Part shown: positions 33,416-44,500 of the stretch, in pieces
How positions within the stretch are numbered: position 1 is the stretch's first letter
Layout: every line of letters starts with the position of its first letter
NCBI GenBank assembly: GCA_010405405.1
Contig: MU004235.1
Coordinates: 2,240,426 to 2,304,425 of the forward strand
DNA: 64,000 nt
Direction of reading: 5' to 3'
Source of the DNA: Microthyrium microscopicum
Lineage: Eukaryota; Ascomycota; Dothideomycetes; Microthyriales; Microthyriaceae
Program-made: the position numbers and the translations under genes
Notes under the pieces: model-generated
What the model was told of the DNA's origin: nothing
Databases searched by the model: none
Seen by the model: the letters and a program-made list of their open reading frames with translations, nothing else

Positions 33416-35596
33416 TTACCACTTCTTGTTTCCACTCAAAAAGCCATTCCCATCATCCTTCTTTTGATTAGGCTGTCGTCCCTTTGGTTTCTGCTGTGAC
33501 GCTTCATGCTTCCTCAACTCCTCTGGCACATTCGAGATATTCGACTTCATCATCATCTGCTTGAGATCATACATCACCTCATTATCCTCTGGCCCTAGGA
33601 ACGTAATCGCAATACCACTCTTGCCAGCACGACCTGTTCGTCCAATACGATGAGTATAGCTTTCAATGTTATGCGCCATATTAAAGTTGACCACCAGGCT
33701 GACATTCGGCACATCAATACCACGACCTGCCAGATCAGTTGCAACCAAGACATCAGTGTTACCGGCACGTAAACTAGCCAGTGCTGCCTCACGCTGGTCC
33801 TGCGTTTTGCTGCCGTGCAGTGTGACGGCTGAGAAGCCCATGTGCCGTACGTCCCGTGCGACTGCGTCGCAATTGCGCTTGATGTTGACGAAAACGATGA
33901 TGGGTGGTGCGTATTGTCGTGAAGCCAGAATCTCATTGAGCCGCTTTTTACGTCTATCCTCGCCGCTGACGAATTCGACGCGCTGTTCAACCGTCTCTAC
34001 GGCCTCGCCAACGTTGCCGATGGTGACGATGGCAGGTCGGCGCAAGTACTTGCGTGCAATGCGCTCGACAGCGGACGGCATGGTGGCAGTGTACATCATA
34101 GTCTGGCGATAACGGTGTTGACCCCCAAGATAGGAAGACATGGCGGCGGCGCTTTCGGCATCGTCAGTGTCAGGTTTTTCATTTTGCACTGGGAGGGCGT
34201 CGAGGATGCGATTGACGGGATCCTCGAAACCGAGATCGATCATGCGGTCAGCTTCGTCCATAATTATGTAGCAGCATTGGGCGAGGACGAGAAGACGGCG
34301 CTCGATGCAATCGACTAGACGGCCAGGTGTTGCAATAACAATTTCGGCGCCGTCACGGAGTCTGTAGGCCTGTTCTTCAATTGAATGACCACCAACGATA
34401 GAGACACAGGTGAACTTTAAAGGGGTGGCGAATTTCTTAGCCTCGAGTTCGATCTGTTGAGCCAGCTCACGAGTTGGTGCAAGAATGATTGCATATGGGC
34501 CGGCTTCCTTGTCTCCTTCCGGGCTATCAAGGCGTGGCAAGTTAGAGATGTATACGAGTAATGGGAGAAGAAAAGCAGCTGTTTTACCAGAACCCGTGAC
34601 AGCGACACCGATCAAGTCGCGAGACTTCAGCGCTATGGGAATAGCAGCTCGTTGAATCGGTGTTGGATCAGTGTATCCGACTTGATCGATGACATCCATG
34701 AGCTGCTTGGGTAAAGTTGATTCTTGCCAATTTCGCATAGGATCTGGTATAGATCCACCTTTTGTCTGTATGTCGAAATCCTCCTTGAAGATACGCCAAT
34801 CTCGCTCCTTCATATCCTCGAGTCTTTTGGCGCTCCAATGTTTTCCAAATTTCTGGGTGCTGAGATCTGCCTTTTCCTTTCGCTTTATTTCAATTGCTGA
34901 TGGGGTTCGGTTCTGATATATAGGGTCATTTGTAATCGTTGTGTCTTCATTCGCATCCCAGTCAAAGTTGAACTTATCCCGTGTTCTCTTGCGCTTCTTG
35001 TTTGCACTAAAAGCCGAATGCGACAGATCAGGTCCCAAATACCGCTCTTTAATCATGTCTTCCTGCAAATCCTCCCAAGTGCGCTTTGTATCCTTTGTAT
35101 TCTTTGGCGCCGCTTGTTGCTTGCCATTTGAACGGCCTTTCCCTTCTCTAGGCCGCATAGATGCTGGCTCCTTGGGCACATTTGAGGGTTTCGCTTGAGG
35201 TTTAGAGGCTCCATTCGTAGGAGCTTTTGCTGCTGCTTCTTGTCGCTTTTTCGCGTCCTGCTCTTCCTTGATCTTCGCTTCTTTCGCAAGCCGTTCTCGC
35301 TCAGCTTTCGGTATGAACCTGACTTTGGCTTTGGCAGCATCTGCTTCAAACTTCTTTTTCAGCAGCTCCTCAACCTTTGGTGGATCCTTTTTCTTCGTCC
35401 CCACTACTTTTTTCTTTAGTACTGGTCTACCAACTGTTAGCTTGAAGCGAAAAGCAAGCCTGCAGCAAAATCCATACCCAGAGTCATCTAAAGGAGGTGG
35501 GGGTGGCGGAATATCTGTAGATGAAGGCGGAGGTGGAATCGCATCGCTTGGAGGTGGAGGAGGAACATCAGGCGGAGGAGGAGGTATGGCAGACAT
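33416..35596 (-). CDS. PRP28: Pre-mRNA splicing DEAD-box RNA helicase Prp28
   Basis: Two exons, 35596-35478 and 35426-33416, giving 709 aa. The N-terminus is a run of Pro with Asp/Ser (PPPPPDVPPPPPSD), then a Lys/Glu-rich region. All helicase motifs are present: Q motif (YTDPTPIQ), motif I AVTGSGKT (about 315-322), Ia PTRELAQQ, GG doublet, Ib TPGRL, II DEAD (430-433), III TAT, IV IIVFVN, V ATDLAGRGIDV and VI HRIGRTGRAG. Prp28 displaces U1 snRNP from the 5' splice site during spliceosome activation in the nucleus. The frame reads straight through a 51-nt segment (35477-35427) that has a GTATGG donor, a GCTAAC branch site and a TAG acceptor; it lacks stops and is a multiple of three. The extra 17 residues it would encode (YGFCCRLAFRFKL and so on) are out of character, so I treat it as an intron. 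Confidence 0.95.
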   Translation of the reverse strand: MSAIPPPPPDVPPPPPSDAIPPPPSSTDIPPPPPPLDDSGYGFCCRLAFRFKLTVGRPVLKKKVVGTKKKDPPKVEELLKKKFEADAAKAKVRFIPKAERERLAKEAKIKEEQDAKKRQEAAAKAPTNGASKPQAKPSNVPKEPASMRPREGKGRSNGKQQAAPKNTKDTKRTWEDLQEDMIKERYLGPDLSHSAFSANKKRKRTRDKFNFDWDANEDTTITNDPIYQNRTPSAIEIKRKEKADLSTQKFGKHWSAKRLEDMKERDWRIFKEDFDIQTKGGSIPDPMRNWQESTLPKQLMDVIDQVGYTDPTPIQRAAIPIALKSRDLIGVAVTGSGKTAAFLLPLLVYISNLPRLDSPEGDKEAGPYAIILAPTRELAQQIELEAKKFATPLKFTCVSIVGGHSIEEQAYRLRDGAEIVIATPGRLVDCIERRLLVLAQCCYIIMDEADRMIDLGFEDPVNRILDALPVQNEKPDTDDAESAAAMSSYLGGQHRYRQTMMYTATMPSAVERIARKYLRRPAIVTIGNVGEAVETVEQRVEFVSGEDRRKKRLNEILASRQYAPPIIVFVNIKRNCDAVARDVRHMGFSAVTLHGSKTQDQREAALASLRAGNTDVLVATDLAGRGIDVPNVSLVVNFNMAHNIESYTHRIGRTGRAGKSGIAITFLGPEDNEVMYDLKQMMMKSNISNVPEELRKHEASQQKPKGRQPNQKKDDGNGFLSGNKKW

Positions 35597-36178
35597 GGTG
35601 AGGGTACGTCGCCTAATATCCGGGCGCTCAGAAAAAGTATCAGTCGGAGAATTGGCGGTAATGGAGTTATGCGAAAGAATTCAAGGGTGTGCAGGTATGC
35701 GAAACTTATATGTCGAAATCGCAGCAAGGCAAACTTAGGCATTGAAGTGCTCACGTGACTCGCCCAAACTCTTAATCGTGAATGTTCGGATTGAATAGAA
35801 TGTACATCTTATAATGTGTATCGGAAAAGTTGATTTGAAGATCTTCAAGTGACCAAATTGATGGGTCAACCTAGATAGGAAAGAGCATTTTGTGCCGTTG
35901 CGCTGAGACATAAATTTCAACTCATGACCCAGAATACTGAGTTCATGCGCTGGAGAAGGAGAGTTTGCAGGTACAAGCGGAGATCTAATAAAATAACCTA
36001 GTATTTATCTGGCTCTCATTGCCCGTCGGAACTTTGCACTACCATAACAAGAAAGCTTGGGATATTGCCATCTCTACATGACATGGCATGCCGCCTGTGT
36101 GGACTGATCAAATTGCGACGACAAGTTAGTAAAAAAGTTTCTGACGCTGATTGACGTATGTATTAGTAGCTGCTATAG
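35597..36178. promoter_or_regulatory. Intergenic region between PRP28 and PRE10
   Basis: About 580 bp holding the PRP28 promoter and the PRE10 3' flank. No ORF or motif of note. Confidence 0.4.
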
Positions 36179-37244
36179 TTACTCTTCCATCTTAGCATCA
36201 TCCTCGTCACCCTCGTCCAGCGACTTCTTGGCTATGCGCTCTGCCTCCTCACGTAGTGCCTTTGGAACTTCCTCATGGCGTCCTTTCGTTGGGCCGCTTA
36301 ACGAGCTTACCCATGTCATTTCGAGTTCGAATTCCTTGTCTTTGCTGTCCTCGTGTGCAATGTAGATGATTTTGGCTGCAGCCTTGACACCTTCCTCCAG
36401 AGAGAGCTTGTTACCGCTAAGCTCGAGCTTTTCCAACTCGGACTTTGCTGCTTGACGACCTTTTCCAGTTGCAGCACCATAGTATCCCTATCAGTCCTGT
36501 CAGTATGGGTATCAATTCAGATGAAAATTTGTCGTACCCAGTACGATCCGCTTGGTTCGATCATGTAAAGAAAAGGACCACCATGCTTCTCGCCCTCTAC
36601 CTTTCCGCCAGCACCAGTCGAAGGACCAACTCCGACTTGGCCATCAACTTCATGTTCCGCCTCAGAGTCCCACCCACCCACTATCGCTGTGATGCCGAAT
36701 GGTCGAACGCTGTTGTACATGGTGTATGCTTGGACATAAGCTCCCATACGATTCGCGAGGGTGGAAACTGGGATGGGAGACTTGTACATGTTTCTCCACG
36801 ACGAAGACTCTTCTCGTGCACGGGAGACGAAGTGACGACCATCGGGGACAAGACCTGATGTGACCTAATAAACTGTAAGTCTCGAGCTTCAAAGCAGGGA
36901 AGTGTGTACACATACAGCACCGACATGACGATCGACTGTAGCAATTCTCTTGTTTGCGCCTGGCTTGAGTAGCTTGCTGCTGACTAGTTTCTCCAGGGCG
37001 AGAACAACGCCGTCTTTGCATCGAATGCCAATGGCAGTTCCACCATTCTCAACTGCTTTCACTGCATATTCGACCTTTGTACATCAGCGACTGTTCCTTG
37101 TATGAGGTAGTGGCGGAATTACTTGGAAGTTTCTGCCATCGGGAGAGAAGACGGAGTTGGATAGATCGTAGCCTGTACCTATTGACGTCTGTGGGGAGTT
37201 AGCGGTGGGCTGGCAAGAAGCTGAGAAGCTCGTAGGCTCACCAT
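36179..37244 (-). CDS. PRE10: 20S proteasome subunit alpha-7 (Pre10 / PSMA3 orthologue)
   Basis: Five exons: 37244-37242, 37188-37123, 37074-36916, 36864-36538 and 36487-36179, giving 287 aa. Exon 1 is only the ATG. Exon 2 gives the proteasome alpha signature [18 protein letters not shown], followed by [48 protein letters not shown] and [20 protein letters not shown], all characteristic of alpha-7 (C8). A family-atypical Gly-rich acidic insert (about residues 155-180: [19 protein letters not shown]) lengthens the protein. The acidic C-terminal tail ([13 protein letters not shown]) is usual for this subunit. It forms part of the outer alpha ring of the 20S core in nucleus and cytosol and has no catalytic site. 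All four introns are about 48-53 nt. Confidence 0.96.
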
Positions 37245-39097
37245 TGTGTAGAATAGGCCGGTGATGGAGAAAGCACGGAAAAGACGTTGAAATCAGAGAG
37301 GTCTAAAGGGTATCTCAAAGCACAAAATACAATGGGGAAACCGAGTCTTGGGGTTGGATAGAAGTGCTTAGTAGTGGGTAGGCACTTTGAAGCTTTAACC
37401 TTTGAGGCAGTAACGACTTGCGCGTAGCCAGCCTAGCCACTAAGAGCTTAGCGCACATCAGCCACACCCACGAGGAGCTCACCAGCCACATATAGGATCT
37501 CCAAATGTGGCACTTCAAAATTGGGCAGAGTACCAATACGCAATGAACTGAAAAGAATGATAATGATTTCTAACTCGTGAAGTATCTGAGTACTCTAGGT
37601 ATCGTCAATGGTAGTTCAAGCCCTTTTCAGTTGATTTGGCACCCGAGACGATTCTTAATGGTTGTGTTCCCCTCAAATCGTACCTAATTATTCGCGCTGA
37701 AAATTGACGAATATGGTAAGATAGAGAACGTATTAAGCTTCGCGAAACCTCTATCAAAATGCCGTCGAAAAATTGTGCCAAGATACCTTCTTCATTGCTT
37801 TGTTCATCTACTCTTTCTTCTCTCCTTTATTCAACCTCTATCTCTCAGTCCGTACCTCCACCTCTAATGCAATGGATGAAAAGGTTTGATGCACTAGTTG
37901 ATCATGAGACTGATTCCGCTCGTCTACACGCGAATTACCCATCGGTTAAGATCCCGCTTGGGCATCAAATGATGTCCCAGGTCTCCTAACCCATCCACTA
38001 GTCCAATTCCTATTGGGTAGCCGTGAATGACTGAGCCGCTTCGGGAGCAAGTGATTCTGTTTCATCTCAGGCATCTTCCACTCATCGTAGGTGATTTGCG
38101 CCAGGGTTTACCTATTGCAGGTAGCGATGCAGGAGTGCGTTGTTCTTGTTGGCTTCCTTGGGTGTTTTCTGGCACGTCTAGTATCTTACGTCTGGCACTG
38201 TCTTGGGCTCACGACCGACAGGCTTGTGGCTTGCTGTCAAAATAGAGTATAGAACAAGGAGGGCCATGCTTGATGCATGGACCTGGCGTGCCTGGTTGGT
38301 CTCGGTGTTGGCTGGCGAGCAAGGCGTGTTTCGCAGCTCTCCACTCATGACGTTGGGTCGGACTCCCCACCCATTTAAAGTGTCCGAAGCTGCATCTGCT
38401 TCTGCACTACTTCTGCTTTCTCTCGTAAAATCACGCACTCTGGGCTTCTGTGAATCTACTTCTTTCTGCAAAGCAATTGGTATATATCAGTTGCTGCTCG
38501 AGTCGAAATTTGCCCGAGTTACTGTCTGATTAACCTGTTGCTTTGCAAGCGAACGATCACAGCCCATTTCTAGGCTTCCGCGAAACACCCCGAAGGTCAT
38601 CTGTCATCTTCGAATTTGACTCCCATTCCAGGACGTTTGACATCGTTGATTATCACAAAGCTCCGGACCAACAAGAAAATCGGCTTTGTGTCTGTTGCTT
38701 CTATTGACTGTTCTTTCAGCTACTACTTTTTGGATCCAATTGTGACTTCCCGAGGACCTTTTTACTCGCCAGTTCACCGCCTGTCGTTGCATTCCTGTAA
38801 TTACAGCCCTTGCTGCTTTATAGTCCTTGTTTCTTGCCGGAATTGCTATCTTCAATCAAGAATCATATGTTCTATCCTGTCCTTAACCATCACTGCCCTC
38901 GGTGCTCCTACGATACTCCAATTCCCGTATCTGCCTCTGTCTTTTCCGAGACCCAGCACTGCTCTCACGTACGCTGCAGCTAAGCGTCTTGCTCGCTGCA
39001 TGAGATTGTCCTACTAACAATTATTGCACAGTGCGGTACTTCAAACCTGGGTATATCAGTGTCATCACCCCAACTAAAAGAGAAGGAATCTTCGACC
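37245..39097. other. Intergenic region, 1.85 kb, with likely leader intron of the next gene
   Basis: Holds the divergent promoters of PRE10 and the 268-aa gene. A 76-codon ATG frame at 37759-37989 and open frames at 38,200-39,017 show no recognisable features. A TACTAAC branch site and CACAG acceptor at about 39,012-39,030, with a GTACGC donor near 38,968, suggest an intron in the 5' leader of the gene starting at 39,098. Confidence 0.45.
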
Positions 39098-39904
39098 ATG
39101 TGGCAACCTCAGCAACCAGGACAGCAAGATGAGTTGGCGGGCTTGTTTGCCCGCACCATGAACCTCGATACCATGACCCCACCACCAGATCCACAGTTGC
39201 AAGCTCCTCCTCCACCTTTCGAAGAGCCAAAAGAGGACGAATCGAAGCAAATTGTGTACACATCAATGCATTACAATCATTCGCGTCATGTTGTGCCCAT
39301 CCGATTCCATAGAACGGAAGAGACGACCCCCGAACCACAACTCCCACTAACAGACGAAGAAATGTTTGGTCTGCTAGTCCAAAACAGCATTGACCCGCAT
39401 TCTCTCTTCGCTTCCCAAGTACACCTTCTCCGCCATGCCGACGGCGAGCAGCGACTCCGTCTCCTTGAGCTTTGGCGAATCAGCCCACCAAATGTCGGCT
39501 CCTACGACCTTTCCAAGCAACAGCAGTCCTGGACCACCACGACTATGCAGCAAGAGGAGGAATTGGCCAAACAGCGCTATGAACGGATGATGGAGGAGCG
39601 AAGTTTTGGCGTAACTCGTAACATGAACTCAAACCCAGACCTCAGTAATGGGCCCGGTTTGACGACGGGCACTTTAGACATCACGCCGCCCGAGCGGCCC
39701 GCTACGGCACCAGGAACGAAGACCATCTATGCGGAACCATACATGGCATCTGGCTACGAATATCTAGCGAAGAGAGAATACGAACAATCTTGCCAACCAC
39801 GATACAGCCAGGCGACTGATCCAGTGTATATTGCGTTTGGACAGAACACGACGCCGGTGACAGAGACGTTTGATATTGGACAGGATCAAGAGATGGAACT
39901 GTAA
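39098..39904 (+). CDS. Hypothetical protein, 268 aa, Gln/Pro/Thr-rich
   Basis: A single frame from ATG 39098 (MWQPQQPGQQDELAGLFART) to the stop at 39904. The frame is open for 13 more codons upstream, but only from a GTG. The family is not recognised. The first 60 residues are Gln/Pro/Asp/Glu-rich; a central part (about 80-180) is helical and charged (TDEEMFGLLVQNSIDPHSLF, LRLLELWRIS, EEELAKQRYERMMEERSFG); the C-terminus is Thr/Pro/Tyr-rich. There is no signal peptide or membrane span, so it is probably intracellular. A long leader with at least one likely intron lies upstream. It converges with PUP3, 480 bp between stops. Confidence 0.7.
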   Translation: MWQPQQPGQQDELAGLFARTMNLDTMTPPPDPQLQAPPPPFEEPKEDESKQIVYTSMHYNHSRHVVPIRFHRTEETTPEPQLPLTDEEMFGLLVQNSIDPHSLFASQVHLLRHADGEQRLRLLELWRISPPNVGSYDLSKQQQSWTTTTMQQEEELAKQRYERMMEERSFGVTRNMNSNPDLSNGPGLTTGTLDITPPERPATAPGTKTIYAEPYMASGYEYLAKREYEQSCQPRYSQATDPVYIAFGQNTTPVTETFDIGQDQEMEL

Positions 39905-40385
39905 ATAGTATCTCCTAGTGTCTCTTTACCTGCTATACGTTGAGATCATTGGATATTATTCTGGTTTGCGAGCTGCATTGAAGCGGAGTTTGCTAAAGTT
40001 CAACATTATGTCGAGCATATACCATCATGCATTTTCCTTTGTTTCATTCCCTTTCAGAAAGATACCCCAAAGATTGTCGTAGATTCAATTCCATTTCCTT
40101 TGTTCCATAAATTTACACAAGATACCCAGGTCACGATTAGCAATGGACTCAAACTATAACTTTCAAATTAGTAAACTGTATCATAAAGTGGATGAGAGTC
40201 TGAGCATTCCAATGGGATTGATGTGATATCCGATGATAGTCCAGTGAAGTCGTCCTTTTCGTAGTCTAAGATTATATCGCTTGACGTAACGCTCCACGCC
40301 CGTGGCAAGAACCACATGAAGGCCACCATTCCAATCTCGCTCAAAACTTCCTTGATTGGTTTTGTGTGTATCCACAGCTCATTTT
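39905..40385. other. Convergent 3' region, 0.48 kb
   Basis: Between the stops of the 268-aa gene and PUP3. AT-rich 3' flanks with no ORF that I would support. Confidence 0.5.
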
Positions 40386-41160
40386 CTAGTCCTGTCGTCC
40401 CTTTAATAGCCGTTTTGTGACCTTGTCCTTCTCGATTATGTAGACGTGTGCTCCCCAACCTGACAACGCATCTCTGTCCACGGCACTCAACAGCGCTTGC
40501 GATAGGGTCTCGAACAGCTCATCTGGGCCCTAAGCACACCAAATTAGCACGGCTCAAAGAGATCCAAAAGAAGAACACTTACCAAATCTGGCTCATATAA
40601 CCCCTCACACATACCAAACAACTGATCACTCGCCGTTCCAGACACAATGAAATCCTTTGCAAAATCAATGCACCCAATACTATCAAACCCGCAAATAAAC
40701 GGCTTGCCCGACGTCTGATTGATGCCCGCCACCACCGGACTCACAAAGTACGGTCCAAATCTCCGCTCGTACAGACTCGTGCTCACCAGATTCGCAAACG
40801 TATCTGGGCTGATGTTGCGCTCCTCTCGTAGACGGTACATGTTGACTTTGAAGCGGAATAGGTCGGAGACTGTGGCAACGTCCGTGGCTAGACCGGTGAG
40901 GCCTAGGTATACGCTGTCGTTGATGCCGAAGATTTTGGGGAAGTTGTTGGAGACGGTGAGGGCTTGCATGCCGAGACGGAGATCGCAGGCGATACCGACG
41001 CAGTCTTTGCCGACCATGGCGACGCAGGCGCCGCCATTCATTGAGAAGGGTGAACCCTGGAGATGTTAGTTGAGCTTCGGAGGGGTGGGCGGTGGGGGCA
41101 TTGGAAGCTTTGAGGACGGAGGTGTGTGGCAGAAGGCATTGAAGCTTCAGAACGTACCAT
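40386..41160 (-). CDS. PUP3: 20S proteasome subunit beta-3 (Pup3 orthologue)
   Basis: Three exons: 41160-41158 (only the ATG), 41056-40583 and 40529-40386, giving 206 aa, close to the 205 aa of yeast Pup3. The joined sequence begins [19 protein letters not shown] and contains [62 protein letters not shown] and [16 protein letters not shown], all typical of beta-3. This subunit lies in the inner ring and is catalytically inactive; it lacks the Thr-1 processing site, as expected. Introns are 101 and 53 nt. It is divergent with CYM1 across about 390 bp. Like PRE10 it begins with an ATG-only exon. Confidence 0.96.
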
Positions 41161-41552
41161 TTTGGCGAGCGTATGTGTGATGAAGGGTGGAGAGAGTTTT
41201 GGGAGAAATTGGAGAATTGGAGAGCTGTTGGAGCTCTGATGTTGAGAGTTGACGATGCCCACTCTGAGGGTGCCGCGTTGCTGCTCTGCCTGCGCGCTAA
41301 AGGCTCTGTAACCGCGCATAGTAGGCACTTGTGTTTATTGGGCCTTCTATACGCGCTTAGAGAGGCACTAGCTCCTTCCCGGTATTCTAAGGCCTTGTTA
41401 TGGTTTAGTCTTCTCACTGCTAGCTCCGAGCCTCCCTGCGATCTTTTTGTTAGTGTAGCAGATATTGTTGTATCATCATGAAGTTGTCTACTCTGATTAT
41501 TCTTCCCAATCCCCTCCTCCTCCTCACCCTCCTCTCCTCCTCCGACATCACC
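41161..41552. promoter_or_regulatory. Divergent promoter region PUP3 / CYM1
   Basis: About 390 bp between start codons. No TATA box or known control element was confidently seen; I looked for the yeast proteasome element GGTGGCAAA and did not find it. Confidence 0.4.
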
Positions 41553-44500
41553 ATGATCCGCGCATGCTGTAACCCGGCATGGCGAAACTCATTCCTCCCT
41601 CAATCCTCCCGAAGCTTCCGTCGTGCCAATCGACTGGCTAGCTTCCAGCGTCCATTGGCCACCATTGCGCGCGACGTCCCTCTACAACAACCAGGAGACA
41701 AATTATATGGATTCACGGTTGAGAGGATACAAGAATACCCAGAGGTTCAAACACAAGCCTGGCAGCTTCGACATGACCAGACGGGTGCGGAATACTTGCA
41801 TCTCAAGCGAGACGACTCGAACAATGTCTTTTCCATCGCCTTTAAAACCAATCCTCCAGATGCTACAGGTGTACCTCACATTCTAGAGCATACGACGCTT
41901 TGTGGCAGTCAAAAATATCCAGTCCGGGATCCGTTCTTCAAGATGCTTCCTCGCTCTCTGTCAAATTTGATGAATGCCTGGACTCACTCAGATTTCACCC
42001 AGTATCCTTTTGCCACCACAAATGAACAAGATTTTAAGAATTTAATGAGTGTATACATGGATGCTACACTACATCCGCTATTGAAAGCCAGCGATTTCAA
42101 GCAGGAGGGTTGGAGAATTGGCCCAGAGCATCCACTAGGCGCGCCCAAGGAAGCTGGAGATAGTGCCAATGCTACAAACCCACTTGTTTTCAAAGGTGTG
42201 GTATATAACGAAATGAAGGGCCAGATGTCCGACGCCAGTTACCTGTTCTACGTACGGTTCCAAGAGCACCTGATTCCTAGTCTGAATAACTCTGGTGGAG
42301 ACCCTCAGAACATCACGGACCTTACACATGAGCAATTGACCAAATTCCATGCTGATCATTACCACCCCAGCAATGCAAAGATATTCACATACGGTGACAT
42401 TCCTCTAGAACGGAACTTGGAACACATCTCTCAGTCTTTGCAAGGTTTCAACAGTTCCCCTTCTGATACACGCTTGATTGACCCTATCGATCTTTCCAAA
42501 GGTCCCGTAGAAATCACAGTCGATGGTCCAGTCGATTCGCTATTGGATATAAACAAACAGCACAAAACATCATTGTCCTGGGTACTTGGCGATAACACAG
42601 ATATCGTTGAGCGTATGGCATATGGGATGATAGCGAATCTTCTCACGAGTGGATTTGGATCACCCATGTATCGTTCACTGATCGAAAGTGGATTGGCTAC
42701 GACATGGGCTCCAAACAATGGTTTTGGACAGCTTGGTACCAAGACTGTCCTGACTTTGGGAGGCGTAGGTGTTGCTGAGGAGAATGTCAGAAGAGTCAAG
42801 GAAGTGATATACGAGACACTGGCTGAAGTCTCCCAACGTGGTCTCGAGAAGAGAAAGATCGAGGGCCTTCTCCATCAATTCGAGCTTGGATTGAAGCACA
42901 AAACGGCCAGTTTTGGAGAATCTGTTATGAGTAGAATCACAGCGGACTGGTTCAATGGGGTGGATGTCTTTGAAACATTGGCAACTCAGAAAGTAATTGA
43001 TGAGTTCAAAGTACGCTACGCACAGCCGAGATATTTGGAGGGCTTGATTGAAAAAGGTTTCCTTAACAACAATACGCTAAGCTTCACGATGCGTCCATCA
43101 ACAAAGTTTGCCGAAGAGCACGCGGCTGAAGAAAAAGCCCGCCTGGCCAAGAAAATTGCAGAGGTCAACTCGAAGTTTGGGGGTGAAGATAAAGCCAGGG
43201 AATTTTTGGAAGCCCAAGAGCTTGATCTCATGAAGGCACAGGCAGCACCTCAAGATTTGAGTGTTCTACCAACCCTTCGAGTAAGTGATATTGAAAGGAA
43301 GAAGTTAGTAAAAAAGGTTACCCATTCTCAAGTCGATGGAGTACCGGTTCAATGGCGAGAAGCTCCAACGAATGGGCTTACCTACTTCCGTGCAATCAAC
43401 ACTTTCCCAGAGCTTCCAGAAGAACTACGACAACTAGTCCCCCTATTTACAGATTGCTTGCATAGACTTGGGACACGGAATAGGACCATGGAACAAATTG
43501 AAGAGGATATCAATCTCAAAGTTGGTAGAGTCTCGATTGATTACCACTCCACTACCTCGATTTCTGATGTCGGCAGTTGGAATGAGGGATTTTCATTCTC
43601 TGGCTTTGCTCTGGACAGACATGTTCCAGCCATGTTCGACCTGCTTCGCGAACTCGTGCTGGAGACTAATTTCGATGGCTCAGATGCCGCAAAGCAAATC
43701 CAAGAACTTCTCCAGATGACCTCAAGTATGACTTTGGACACCATTAGCGGTTCTGGTAACGCCTATGCCATAAAATTGGCTAGAAGCGCCCTCACACCGG
43801 AGGCTCATGCGGTAGAGCAAATTGCTGGCATTCACCAACTCAAATTCTCGCACCTACTCTCTCAGCGGCAATCTCTTGAATCTGTAATTAAGCAACTGAA
43901 AGAAATACAGAAATACTGTCTTTCGAGTATGGGTAAAATGCGTGTTGCCATAACCTGTGGCACGGAATCGAGGGAAGCCAACGAAAAAAGTCTATCCTCT
44001 TTCCTTGCTTGGAGACCGGAGTACACATCGAATATCACCGAACGATTCGCCTCTCATTCCATGGGATACACTCGTCAATTACATAGCAAAGTCTTCCTCG
44101 AAATGCCATCCTTTCACGTTGGCTACGTCGGTCTAGCTGTTCCAGCTGTTCCATACACTCATCCATCGAGTCCGTCGCTCGCAGTGCTGTCCCAGCTTCT
44201 CAACTATAAGCATCTCCATCCAACCATCCGCGAACGAGGCGGTGCCTACGGCGCCGGTTCAAGCGCTCCTGGAGTAGGGGGTACCTTCTCCATGTGGTCG
44301 TACCGCGATCCCAGCCCAAGTAATACCCTCGAAGTATTCCGCAGTGCTGGTGCCTGGGCCGTACAGCAGAATTTCAGTGCCACCGATCTCGAAGAAGCGA
44401 AAATCAGCATTTTCAAGGGCCTCGATGCTCCTGAGTCTATTAACATGGAAGGCATAACAGAGTTCGAGATAGGCCTTGATCCTGCAACCCAACAAGCCCG

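Noticed and set aside
39059-39097. Upstream extension of the 268-aa gene
   Set aside because: The open stretch begins with GTG and no in-frame ATG; ATG 39098 is the first usable start.
41478-41552. CYM1 start at the upstream ATG
   Set aside because: The 25 extra residues contain a Leu-rich stretch with Asp, unlike a presequence; ATG 41553 begins a good mitochondrial leader. Not excluded.
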